Shown one piece after another: positions 7,915 to 16,896 of a stretch of DNA of 64,000 bases (positions within the stretch are counted from its first letter, which is position 1; every line of letters begins with the position of its first letter). Source of the DNA: Jeotgalibacillus salarius (lineage in GTDB: Bacteria; Bacillota; Bacilli; Bacillales; Jeotgalibacillaceae); contig NZ_SORX01000004.1 of assembly GCF_004405125.1 (NCBI RefSeq), forward strand, positions 62,001 through 126,000, given 5' to 3'. A program made the position numbers and the translations under genes. The notes beneath the pieces were generated by a model. The model did not search any database. It was given only the letters and a program-made list of their open reading frames with translations, and was not told the origin of the DNA.

Positions 7915-9033
7915 ATGTTAGAGGACAAATTTATATATCATTTAAGAACTGGGGATAATCTATTAAAAGGATTAAGTTTTAAGGATCAAAAGGGTAGAAT
8001 AAAAAAAGTATTGAATGACTGTCTTATGAGTAAAAATTTAAATATCCTTATTGGTTCAGGTTGTTCTGTTCCTGCTGTTCCACTTATGGGTTCTACTTTC
8101 AAAAAAATTAAACAGGATTATCCTGATTTACAATTTGGAAATTATGATGGAGATTCTGCAGACATAGAGGGGTACTTAAATTGGTTAAATACAGGCATGA
8201 AATTTTTAGAAGATCTTCCAGGAGGTCTTGAAAGTTCAAAGGAATTAGAGGCGTATGAAGAATCATTTGAAACTACAAAAAGAAATTTATTAGCATCTAT
8301 ACCTAGAGATTACGAAGAAATTAATCAGAAGCAAGCGAATGTCAAAGAAAACTACATAAACTTTTATAATAAGATTCTGTCTACCAGGGGTATAAAAAAT
8401 TACTCACCACCAAACATATTTACTACTAATTATGATTTGTTTAATGAAGTTGCATTTGAGGCGTTATCAATACACTATACAAATGGATTTAGAGGGAATG
8501 TTAACAAAGTATTCGACCCAACAGTATTTCAATTACGTCTAGTAGATGATCAACATCGATATAAAGAAAAATGGAGTGTTATAAGGAATTATATAAAGCT
8601 TTATAAGGTTCATGGTTCGATTGATTGGTACTTTAAAGGTGTGGACGTAGTACAAAAAAGCTCACGTGGAAGTATTGAGAATGTAGTAATTTATCCCACT
8701 ATAAATAAGCACACAGAAACCCAACAAACTCCGTACTCCGAGTTATTCCGAGCATTAACGATTAGTTTGCAGAAACCAGATTCTACATTGCTAGTTTTAG
8801 GTTATGGTTTTCCAGACCATCATATTAATCAATTAATTTCACAAGCTTTATCTAATCAAGATTTCACTTTAATTATTTTTGGTAATAAAGAAGAGGATAA
8901 CGCAGAAGAATTTTTATGTAGTCATCAACATAATAAAAATTTGCATTTTATAGGAGGTACAGTGGATAGTGAAGGCGATGGACACCACTTTTCGAATGTA
9001 ATCGATTATATGATAGGTGAATTTAATGAATAA
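7915..9033 (+). CDS. SIR2-family protein (predicted NADase), SIR2-HerA defence system
   Basis: 372 residues. SIR2 fold marks: nucleotide loop GSGCSVPA (G47-S-G49), TTNYDLF with N172 and D174, catalytic-type KVHGSIDW with H233, and LLVLGYGFPDHHIN late in the domain. In antiphage systems such SIR2 proteins degrade NAD+ on infection and pair with a HerA-type ATPase, which is exactly the next gene. The start follows GGGGGT and is the first ATG. The final codons overlap the HerA start by eight bases, so translation is coupled. Family and pairing are clear; activity is by analogy to studied SIR2-HerA systems. Confidence 0.88.
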   Translation: MLEDKFIYHLRTGDNLLKGLSFKDQKGRIKKVLNDCLMSKNLNILIGSGCSVPAVPLMGSTFKKIKQDYPDLQFGNYDGDSADIEGYLNWLNTGMKFLEDLPGGLESSKELEAYEESFETTKRNLLASIPRDYEEINQKQANVKENYINFYNKILSTRGIKNYSPPNIFTTNYDLFNEVAFEALSIHYTNGFRGNVNKVFDPTVFQLRLVDDQHRYKEKWSVIRNYIKLYKVHGSIDWYFKGVDVVQKSSRGSIENVVIYPTINKHTETQQTPYSELFRALTISLQKPDSTLLVLGYGFPDHHINQLISQALSNQDFTLIIFGNKEEDNAEEFLCSHQHNKNLHFIGGTVDSEGDGHHFSNVIDYMIGEFNE

Positions 9034-10822
9034 AAAATGGATTGGACATATTACTAAGGTTTTCTTTAATAAGATGGTTTTTGAAGTACCTGACCTTGAA
9101 AATTTACGTCATAATTATTTAGGTGATTTTTATATAGGTAGAGGGTTGAATGACTATATTACAATCTTTAACGAGATGGATAAGCGTTATATATTTCAGG
9201 TGATCGGATTATATGAAAATGAAAAACCTTACTTAGCAGAAGAAGAGTCAAAATTTAAAGAGAAAGCTTATTTTGAGGCAATACCAATTGGTGAAATAAC
9301 AACTAATGGATTTGAATATGGACTTGCTTCCTTTCCGATGATAAATGAGGACGTATTTTTGACATCTACGGAGGACTTGGAGAAAATATTTCATTCAGAT
9401 AGTGAAGCTCTAACTATAGCTTTAGGTGAGCTTTCAACCAATGATTACCTGCCAAAAATCAATATAAATAAATTATTAACAAATCATTTAAGTGTTTTAG
9501 GAAATACGGGTTCAGGAAAATCCACAACTATTAGAAAGCTTTTATCAGAGTTATTAGAACTAAGGGAAAGAGTAGTTGATATCAACCAAATGAATTTTTT
9601 AATATTTGATATACACAATGAATATCAAATATTTCCTAATGAATATTCGAATCAACTTTCAATAGATGAAATATCTATTCCTACTGAAACGATTACGACA
9701 GAAGACTGGATTAATCTCATTCAACCATCTTCAGCAGCTCAATTACCAATATTAATGAACGGCTTACGCATGGCTAGTTTATTGAAAGATGGTTCTTCAC
9801 ATAGTTCATGGATTAGAGCTTATAGTGCTCTTGAACTTTATAACAATCAACAAACAGATGCTGTAACCAAAAGAGCTAAAATTATAGGCTTATTAGAAAA
9901 AGTGCCATCTGAAGAGATAGCCAGAGCAATTTCGTCTTATAGTGCTCAATATGGAAATTTTTCGAATGAAGCAGAAAAACAGTTTAAGCAAAAAATTAGA
10001 GATTATGTATTACAATGCTCAGGATATCAATACGATGAATGCCAAGAACAATTAATTAGATTGTTAACTGAAGAAGAAGTTGAAATCCAATCAATTAATG
10101 ATCTATGGATAGGTATTGAACTAGTAATTTTACTTGAAGAAGCAAAAGGAAATGCTCAAATTAGATCATATTGTTCTACATTGATAACTCGTATTGAGAA
10201 TATTATCTACACTTACTCTAAAACCTTATTTGATCAATCTGATTCTAAAAAGCAAAAGTTTGAGGAATTCGTGGAGTTTAAAAAAGGATTTACAGTAATT
10301 GATTGTTCTACTATGGAGGATACAGATTTATTATTCTTTACTGGGTACATGCTTAAAGAAGTTTTTAATAGACAAAAATCAATTCGGAATGAAAAGTCTC
10401 ATGTAGACAGCGTATTTCATTTTATTTTAGATGAAGCTCATCGGTATTTGTCCGAAGCTAATACTGAAGATTCTTTAAAATCTCTTAAAATCTTCGAGAG
10501 AATATCTAAAGAAGGTAGGAAGTTTGGATTGTTTTTAATTTTAGCAAGCCAACGTCCAGGTGAACTATCAAAAACTGTATTATCGCAATGTAATAACTTT
10601 ATTCTTCATAGGATTCGAAATAATATAGATTTAGAACAAATGAGAAAGAGTATTCCATATATAAATGATATGCAGTTATTTAGATTATCTTATCTAAGAA
10701 CAGGTACTGTATTGACTGTTGGAGAAGCTTTTTCTATTCCGATGGAACTTAATATACATGGTGAAACGTTTGGCGTTTATTCAGAAACTGTAGATCTAAA
10801 TAAATTGTGGTCAAAACATTAA
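9026..10822 (+). CDS. HerA-like ATPase/helicase of the SIR2-HerA system
   Basis: 598 residues. An N-terminal beta-rich part (about 1-130) is followed by the ATPase: Walker A GNTGSGKST at 159-167, Walker B FILDEAHRYL near residue 470, sensor-type LILASQRPGEL shortly after and an arginine-containing HRIRNNID. This is the HerA/FtsK-like hexameric DNA translocase family. The ATG at 9026 has AGGTGA before it; a GTG nine bases upstream is possible. It overlaps the SIR2 gene. In known systems HerA assembles with SIR2 into a large complex needed for defence. Confidence 0.88.
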   Translation: MNKKWIGHITKVFFNKMVFEVPDLENLRHNYLGDFYIGRGLNDYITIFNEMDKRYIFQVIGLYENEKPYLAEEESKFKEKAYFEAIPIGEITTNGFEYGLASFPMINEDVFLTSTEDLEKIFHSDSEALTIALGELSTNDYLPKININKLLTNHLSVLGNTGSGKSTTIRKLLSELLELRERVVDINQMNFLIFDIHNEYQIFPNEYSNQLSIDEISIPTETITTEDWINLIQPSSAAQLPILMNGLRMASLLKDGSSHSSWIRAYSALELYNNQQTDAVTKRAKIIGLLEKVPSEEIARAISSYSAQYGNFSNEAEKQFKQKIRDYVLQCSGYQYDECQEQLIRLLTEEEVEIQSINDLWIGIELVILLEEAKGNAQIRSYCSTLITRIENIIYTYSKTLFDQSDSKKQKFEEFVEFKKGFTVIDCSTMEDTDLLFFTGYMLKEVFNRQKSIRNEKSHVDSVFHFILDEAHRYLSEANTEDSLKSLKIFERISKEGRKFGLFLILASQRPGELSKTVLSQCNNFILHRIRNNIDLEQMRKSIPYINDMQLFRLSYLRTGTVLTVGEAFSIPMELNIHGETFGVYSETVDLNKLWSKH

Positions 10823-10890
10823 ATTAATAAAATATTTGCTTTTTAGAAATATTTATATTTAAGAGTATAATAATAAAAAGAGGACAAAAT

Positions 10891-11220
10891 ATGACAAAAA
10901 AACTAAAGAACAGTAATCCTAATCATCTTTTTACCAAATCGTTGATTAATTATTTTGGTCATAAAAATGTTGCATTTGTTGAAGAGTACGATAATAAAAA
11001 AGTGAAACATATTTACTTTAGAATAAATAAAAAATCATACAGAAATGTAACATTTGTATTTGATTGTACTGATAAAAATATAAATGATCCTATCAATTTA
11101 GAGTTAATATACTTTTTTGCTGACTATGTAGATACTTATGAGGATTGGAGTTCTGATGAGATTAACTACGTTTTTGGAGGAATAATTAAACCAGTTCTTC
11201 CAAAACCCGATAAAAATTAA
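10891..11220 (+). CDS. Small unknown protein behind SIR2-HerA
   Basis: 109 residues, basic N-terminus then mixed alpha/beta (HIYFRINKKSYRNVTFVFDCTD ... INLELIYFFADYVDTYEDW). No family recognised. AGAGGA lies before the ATG, and TATAAT at about 10866 could give it a promoter of its own; it is 68 bases from the HerA stop, so it may or may not be cotranscribed. AT-rich like its neighbours. It could be an accessory or regulator of the defence pair, which is only a guess from position. Confidence 0.55.
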   Translation: MTKKLKNSNPNHLFTKSLINYFGHKNVAFVEEYDNKKVKHIYFRINKKSYRNVTFVFDCTDKNINDPINLELIYFFADYVDTYEDWSSDEINYVFGGIIKPVLPKPDKN

Positions 11221-11483
11221 TGAACTTATAACGTCGACTTATCTGTTATCGAGAAGTAACTATCGTTAACTTGAAGATCTAATGAATAATTAAGAAAAAG
11301 TAATACATAGTTTCTTAAAATATATTGTGATAAGCCTAGTATAACTTTTACTTAGCATAAACGGAACGTAAATACTCAAGTTAATTGAAGTATTAAATAT
11401 AGAGAATATTATGGTACCCTATTAATAAAATAGATTAAATTGAGTAGGTATTATCAAAATTATTTTAATTAAAGGAGAATAAA

Positions 11484-13889
11484 ATGCCATTAACTGAATA
11501 TGAAAATTCTTGGTATATAAATAACATAAAGAATATCGATAAAAATAAAAATATAATAATAGACGAAAAAGGAAAGCTCATTAATTATTCGAACCGTCTA
11601 AGGTCTGATGAGAATTTATCAAAACCTCAAGATCCAGAAGAGTGCGTACATGCACTTGCTATAGCTATGCTATGTAGTGAAAAATACAAGTATAAAATAG
11701 AAAATTTATATCATGAACAGTATTTTGCACATGGAAGTTCCGGTTCTCTATCAGATGAGGTAGATCTTATGATTTATGATGAAGATAACCTTCCTTATGC
11801 TCTTTGGGAATTTAAATCTGCACAAGAGTTCAAGACTAAAGAAGATTCAACTATTAAGTATCAGTTATTCGGAACTGCTCCATTAACTAGCGGGCCAAAA
11901 CTTTTAGTCTATGCAACGATTGAGCCTAAAGGAAATAATCCTGAAATTAATTTAAAGTGCATTGATTATACAAAATATAAATCATATGAAAGTTGGGTCG
12001 AAGACGGTAAACCGCATTCTACTGATTTCCCAGTAGACTATAGAGATATTGACTATAAACCAATTATAGCTGGCAGTGATAGAGATCTAAAATTGGACTG
12101 TACACAAGCCGACTTTAGAGCAGTGGCTGTAAGTTTCCATAATGAATTTTTCGGCGAACACCCAGACAATTCATTGTTTATAAATTTAGTTAAATGTCTT
12201 TTGGCAAAAATTTATGACGAAAGAACAATAAGAAGTGGGGAAAACTATAAGTTTCAAGTCCATTATCGAAATGGAAAACCAGAAAATGCAGAACAAGTAT
12301 TTTATCAAGTTAATGAATTATATAAACAAGCATATTTAAGGTATATTGAACCAAGTGCGACTCTGGCTGATGAAATTGACCCAAAGGAATTTTCTAAAGA
12401 AAAAGTTAAATCTGTAGTAAAAACTTTAGAGGCAATGTCATTAACAAGGGGAGCAGCTCTTCATGGTGATATTATTGGTGCTTTTTTTGAGGAAATACTG
12501 AGAGTAGGATTTAAGCAAGATAAAGGTATGTATTTTACTCATTCAAACATTGTGAAATTTATGTTGAGAGCATTGGACTTAGAAGGTTTAACCAAAAGTA
12601 CCTGGGAGAAAGCTACACATCCAGATCATAGGCTGCCATATATTATTGATCCAGCATGTGGTTCAGGTACATTTTTATTGCACGCTATGAATGTTATAAC
12701 TAAGGCAATTAAAAATAATGAGGGTGATCTAGTCGATGATTTTGAGTCGAAACAATTTTATGATGCTAGGATGTCTGATGCGACACCAAACTATTGGGCA
12801 GAGAACTTCATATATGGTTTTGACCCTAAGTTCGTAATGGCTATAACAGCAAAAGTAAATATGGTTTTACATGGAGATGGGGCAGCGCATATTCTAAAAG
12901 AAGATGCTTTTTCAACTTTATCAAAATATACTGATCCCAAACTCCGTGCTGCTGGTGAAAATGTTAGAAGCATAAGTAAGGCTCGTTATAATTATGATAT
13001 TAGCGAAACTTTTGATGTAGTAATTTCTAATCCGCCATTTGGCGTGTCATTATCTTCTGAAGTTATTAGAGGACTACATAAAGCATTTTATTTATCTGAA
13101 TCAATGCCAAGTGAAGGTCTTTTCATAGAAAGATGTTTTCATTTATTAAAACCTAAAGGTAGATTAGGCCTTGTTTTGCCAGAGTCTATTTTTAATGCTG
13201 TAGATTTGTCTCCCGTAAGAATATTTTTGTATCGTATGTTTAATATTAAATCTATTGTTGCTTTACCTAGAAATGTTTTCATAGATACTCCAACCCTAAC
13301 TAGTTTATTATTTGCCCAGAAAAAAAGCCCACAAGAAATTGAAGATTGGGATAAAGAGTGGGATGAACACCTGGAATTCGCACAGAATAAAATTAAGAGG
13401 GCAAAAACATTTATACAAAAAAATAATATTAAAAATTTTGCTAGTCCTAATGCGCTTATAGACGCAATTGTAGAAGAATTGAGTTTAATCATCGATCAAA
13501 AAGAATGGATTTTAAAAAAAGGTAAGAATGCGGAAGTAATTCCTTTTAAATATGAGGGTGATCTAAATTTTGAAAGTATCAGAGAATATTACAAGACCCT
13601 TTTAAATTCAAGTAGCATTGATAAGCACATAACTAGATATACATTTAGCAAAGTCGCTGAACGTTTTAATTATGAGTATCCAACTTTTTCTGTAGACGAA
13701 GTTGGTTATAAATTAAGTAAACGAAAAGAGAAAAGTAAGCCAAATCAACTGTGCACATTTAAAGGTGTGAGTAGTGGTGAAGTTATCAATAACTTACATT
13801 TATGTTCAGAAGAATATGAATTAATTATCAATAAAACGAATCCGACAACAGTTTTGGATTATCTTGTAAATGAAGTGGAGTGGGAATAG
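11484..13889 (+). CDS. Fused nuclease / N6-adenine DNA methylase (restriction-modification)
   Basis: 801 residues. The first 200 residues hold an HsdR-N-type PD-(D/E)XK nuclease: EVDLMI with D94, then WEFKSA with E109-F-K111. A helical HsdM-N-type part follows, then the methylase: KGMYFTHSNIVKFM, SAM motif I DPACGSGT at 389-396, and catalytic NPPF at 516-519. GGAG precedes the ATG. The next gene is a small HsdS, overlapping by one base. Nuclease and methylase in one chain plus a separate specificity subunit, without a helicase HsdR, is the plan of type IIB/BcgI-like enzymes rather than classic type I. Recognition site unknown. Confidence 0.85.
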   Translation: MPLTEYENSWYINNIKNIDKNKNIIIDEKGKLINYSNRLRSDENLSKPQDPEECVHALAIAMLCSEKYKYKIENLYHEQYFAHGSSGSLSDEVDLMIYDEDNLPYALWEFKSAQEFKTKEDSTIKYQLFGTAPLTSGPKLLVYATIEPKGNNPEINLKCIDYTKYKSYESWVEDGKPHSTDFPVDYRDIDYKPIIAGSDRDLKLDCTQADFRAVAVSFHNEFFGEHPDNSLFINLVKCLLAKIYDERTIRSGENYKFQVHYRNGKPENAEQVFYQVNELYKQAYLRYIEPSATLADEIDPKEFSKEKVKSVVKTLEAMSLTRGAALHGDIIGAFFEEILRVGFKQDKGMYFTHSNIVKFMLRALDLEGLTKSTWEKATHPDHRLPYIIDPACGSGTFLLHAMNVITKAIKNNEGDLVDDFESKQFYDARMSDATPNYWAENFIYGFDPKFVMAITAKVNMVLHGDGAAHILKEDAFSTLSKYTDPKLRAAGENVRSISKARYNYDISETFDVVISNPPFGVSLSSEVIRGLHKAFYLSESMPSEGLFIERCFHLLKPKGRLGLVLPESIFNAVDLSPVRIFLYRMFNIKSIVALPRNVFIDTPTLTSLLFAQKKSPQEIEDWDKEWDEHLEFAQNKIKRAKTFIQKNNIKNFASPNALIDAIVEELSLIIDQKEWILKKGKNAEVIPFKYEGDLNFESIREYYKTLLNSSSIDKHITRYTFSKVAERFNYEYPTFSVDEVGYKLSKRKEKSKPNQLCTFKGVSSGEVINNLHLCSEEYELIINKTNPTTVLDYLVNEVEWE

Positions 13890-14608
13890 TGTTTGAAAGA
13901 GAAAACTACCCTATATTCAATAAAGGAAATTTAGTTAAAATTGCAACATCCCATTCTCTAAGGTGTGACTCAAAACAATTTGAACAACGGTTTGATGAAC
14001 TAAATTCATTCCTTGAAGAAGAAGATTTTTTCTATTTAGGTGAGCTATTACCAAACCCAATTATAAAGGGTTCTCAACCAAAATACATCGAAGGATCCGA
14101 GGGAATCCCAGTAATAAATACGTTAACAATTCAAAAAATGGAAATAAATATTGAAAATTGTAGATATATTTCTGAAGAAGATTTTTATAATCTTTCGGAT
14201 AATAGAAAAGTTAAAGAAAATGATGTATTACTCACTATGGATGGTGGTACTTCAATAGGAAAACCAGTGTTGTTTGAGCTAAATGGAGATTATACTGTCG
14301 ATAGCCACGTAGCAATATTAAGACCGCATGGAATTTCTCCGAAAGCCTTAGTCTATTTATTAGCTTCTCCAGCTGGACAATTGCAATTTCAAAAAGCTGA
14401 ATCAGGAGCAAGTGGACAGACTTCGGTTACTGAAGAGGATCTAAGGAGATTTAGATTCCCATCAAAAATGCTTGATAAAATTGACGATATTGTAAACGCG
14501 CTTGATAAAAAAAGGCTTCAAATTACAAGAATAAAAAACAGGTTAAATAAAAGAGAAAATAAAATTTGGGAGGAATTTACTATTAATGCTCTAAAAGGAG
14601 ATTATTAA
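13889..14608 (+). CDS. Half-size type I-like specificity subunit (HsdS)
   Basis: About 239 residues, roughly half a normal two-domain HsdS. It has one target-recognition domain (IPVINTLTIQKM ... VKENDVLLTMDGGTSIGKPVLF ... GASGQTSVTEEDLRRFRFP) followed by one conserved helix (DKIDDIVNALDKKRLQITRIKNRLNKRENKIWEEF region). Half-subunits can pair to recognise a palindromic site, as in BcgI-like and engineered type I enzymes. The GTG at 13889 overlaps the methylase stop and has GGAG eight bases upstream; a GTG at 13880 is in frame but lacks a site. Confidence 0.8.
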   Translation: MFERENYPIFNKGNLVKIATSHSLRCDSKQFEQRFDELNSFLEEEDFFYLGELLPNPIIKGSQPKYIEGSEGIPVINTLTIQKMEINIENCRYISEEDFYNLSDNRKVKENDVLLTMDGGTSIGKPVLFELNGDYTVDSHVAILRPHGISPKALVYLLASPAGQLQFQKAESGASGQTSVTEEDLRRFRFPSKMLDKIDDIVNALDKKRLQITRIKNRLNKRENKIWEEFTINALKGDY

Positions 14609-14650
14609 AACGATACTTATTCGTAAACTGTATAGTCATTAACATTAATG

Positions 14651-14686
14651 AAAAGTCCCTCTATTAATTTTTTGAGGGGCTTTTTT
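14651..14686 (+). terminator. Terminator of the restriction-modification operon
   Basis: AAAAGTCCCTC and GAGGGGCTTTTTT form a stem around an AT-rich loop, 43 bases after the HsdS stop. Confidence 0.85.
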
Positions 14687-14745
14687 GACAAAAAAATTAT
14701 ATCACTACTGCAGGAATTATTTTTAATAGAATAATTCCTATTTAA

Positions 14746-14943
14746 TATTTATGTGAAAATAATGTTCTAATTGAAACTTCTCAAACTGTTTATGACCTGT
14801 CTAATCCCTCTACTAAGATGATGTTTGGTTTTTAGAGTGTTATAGCTGAGGCTGAAATGGACAATATCAGAGATAGATTAGCTAGAGTTAAAATAGACAG
14901 TATAAATAAAAAAACATCCCCCATAGGGGGATCAATGGTATAG
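14746..14943 (+). pseudogene. Relic of a serine recombinase
   Basis: In one frame this stretch reads NVLIETSQTVYDLSNPSTKMMFGF, then a TAG, then SVIAEAEMDNIRDRLARVKIDSINK before the frame ends. The order PSTKMMFGF followed by IAEAE-DNIR-RL is the end of the catalytic domain of serine recombinases (resolvase/invertase superfamily). The N-terminal catalytic serine region and the C-terminal DNA-binding part are missing and there is an internal stop, so it is dead. It lies between two defence modules and may be the remains of an element that brought them. Confidence 0.7.
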
Positions 14944-15000
14944 AACAATGGCATGGCGTGGACAGAAAATCCAGATAATAATTTTTATTCAAAGGTGCTT

Positions 15001-15744
15001 TTATATAGCTGTCTCCTGTCCACTAGCTGCTTGTCTAGAAGTATCAAACTGTTGTTGCAATAAAAGCAAGCTAGCTTCAAGGTAAGTACAAAGTTCCTTT
15101 GAAAATCTATTTAAATAACTTGCATAATCCGCTATTTCCTTATGAGTAATATTGGGAGTTTCATCCTGATGACTGATTTTGTTTCTTTGATTTGTAATAT
15201 TATTTATTATGCCTCTTAAATCAATTATTTCTCCTCCACTAATCATAGAATCATTTTGATCAGTATAGAGTTTAATTGTTTCAAACACATTTTCAATTTC
15301 AATATTTTTAAATAATTTTTCCATTTCTTTAGAACCATGTTTACCATAATTGAATTTATTAGGAATATTTAAGGAATCAAAATTTTCAGCTTTACTTGAC
15401 CAAAGCTTAGCAATTTCTTTAAACACTTCCATTCTTTGTTCTTCTTTATTTGGATGTTCAATTATATCCAATATTTCCTTAATTCTTGTAACAGAATGTT
15501 TCATTTTTAATTGGTCAGAAATCAATAGATTAGTGAGATTCATTAAATTTATTTCTTCTATATATTCTCTCACAACATCCTCCACAAACACTTCAAACTT
15601 AGCAGTCAAAAGTAATAATGCACTTTTGTTTAATGCTGCATATTCAAGAGGGTTTTTTTCGAAATCATTAGCAAATTTAATTAATAATCCTACCTCAGCC
15701 AATGCATTGTCAAAGTTATGAAAGCTACTTAAGTGGTTTTCCAT
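15001..15744 (-). CDS. HEPN protein of the MAE_28990/MAE_18760 type (predicted RNase)
   Basis: 247 residues, almost all helical. The HEPN ribonuclease signature R-x4-H is present as R187-N-K-I-S-H192, and the N-terminal part (SALLLLTAKFEVFVEDVVREYI) matches the start of the MAE_28990/MAE_18760 HEPN family. HEPN RNases act in toxin-antitoxin and abortive defence. The ATG at 15744 is three bases after the stop of the DUF262 gene, so the two are one operon. Family call from motifs; the target RNA and the controlling role of DUF262 are inference. Confidence 0.72.
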   Translation of the reverse strand: MENHLSSFHNFDNALAEVGLLIKFANDFEKNPLEYAALNKSALLLLTAKFEVFVEDVVREYIEEINLMNLTNLLISDQLKMKHSVTRIKEILDIIEHPNKEEQRMEVFKEIAKLWSSKAENFDSLNIPNKFNYGKHGSKEMEKLFKNIEIENVFETIKLYTDQNDSMISGGEIIDLRGIINNITNQRNKISHQDETPNITHKEIADYASYLNRFSKELCTYLEASLLLLQQQFDTSRQAASGQETAI

Positions 15745-15747
15745 ATC

Positions 15748-16896
15748 TTAAACCATCATTAACTTTTCAAGGTCATTAATCCAACTTTTTAATCTTAACT
15801 CTAATACCTTAGTATCTGATGTTCCTTGAGTTACTGCTAAATTAAATTTAGAATCACTTATTAATTTTTGCTTATACAACTCTAATATATCTTCTTTTTT
15901 TGCTTTAATCTGGTCATATGTGTACTGTTCAAAGCTTAACATTATTACATCCATTATTGATTTGTTGATTTTAGTTTCAAATCCATCCTCATTTAATTTT
16001 CTAAATGCTTTATCACCAAATACCTCATAGACAGCATCTATTACAGAATCAAACTTATGATGCATATCTTTAATTTTATGTATTTCTAAATTTTGATTTT
16101 CTGCAAAGAATATATTTAAGTATGGCTTTATAGCACCTTTATAATTCTTAATAGTTTTCTGTTCTCCATCATAGTTTTCAGAAAAAGCAAGATATCTAAG
16201 TACCATTTCACAATCTACCATTCTTTTATGTGGTTTCTCTAATCCAAGAATATCTAAAAATTTTTTATTTTTAACAAACTGTTTTAAAGCATTATTCAAA
16301 GATCCTCTGTAAAGACAATTTCTGAGTTCTTGCTCATTTAATTTTACTGAGCCTGAATTTAACCTCATAAATATTTCATATTTTATTTCTTGATGAGAGT
16401 CATTAAAAATTAATATGACTCTTAAGTTTCCATTACTTAATACTCTTTTTGCTTTGGGGTTAAGACCCTCGTATTTAAGTCCATTTAACTCACTCAATAC
16501 TCCAAGTCCACTTAATTTAAAGTTGTTCTCAAAGAATCTCTTTAGTGCAGTTAACCTTTGCAATCCATCTACAATATTCCAACTGCTATCTTTTTCTTCT
16601 GAGGCATAGATTACTGGTATTGGGATGTTCAACAAAATGGATTCAACAAGTAGAGAAGCTTTTTTGTTATCCCACACATAATTTCTTTGGTACTCAGGAT
16701 TAAGTATTATATCCCCTTCTCTAACCATTCTCACTAAATCACTAACACTTTTGTCATATGCCTGTACTCTTAATTTTCTAAGCTCAGTAGGTATTTCGTT
16801 AACTTCCTCATCATCTTGTATTGTTATATCTAAAACTTTATCATCATAATCTTCTGAGTCATCAATATCTACACCATAATATAATGCGTCTTTCAT
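15748..16896 (-). CDS. DUF262 (GmrS/ParB-like) protein without HNH domain
   Basis: 382 residues. DUF262 hallmarks are in order: NPEYQRNYVW at 66-75, the NTP-binding-type DGLQRLTAL at 110-118, and FMRLNSGSVKLNEQELRN near 180. In GmrSD-type restriction enzymes DUF262 uses nucleotides and is fused or paired with a DUF1524 HNH nuclease. Here there is no HNH domain; the rest of the chain is helical and the partner is the HEPN gene three bases downstream. GAGGTG precedes the ATG. I infer a two-gene defence or toxin module in which DUF262 senses and HEPN cuts. Confidence 0.8.
   Translation of the reverse strand: MKDALYYGVDIDDSEDYDDKVLDITIQDDEEVNEIPTELRKLRVQAYDKSVSDLVRMVREGDIILNPEYQRNYVWDNKKASLLVESILLNIPIPVIYASEEKDSSWNIVDGLQRLTALKRFFENNFKLSGLGVLSELNGLKYEGLNPKAKRVLSNGNLRVILIFNDSHQEIKYEIFMRLNSGSVKLNEQELRNCLYRGSLNNALKQFVKNKKFLDILGLEKPHKRMVDCEMVLRYLAFSENYDGEQKTIKNYKGAIKPYLNIFFAENQNLEIHKIKDMHHKFDSVIDAVYEVFGDKAFRKLNEDGFETKINKSIMDVIMLSFEQYTYDQIKAKKEDILELYKQKLISDSKFNLAVTQGTSDTKVLELRLKSWINDLEKLMMV

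Larger units (their letters stand above)
14609..15000. other. Gene-free junction between RM and DUF262-HEPN modules
   Basis: Holds the RM terminator, the recombinase relic and a short perfect palindrome ATCCCCC-ATA-GGGGGAT near 14914-14931. No intact gene. Confidence 0.6.
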
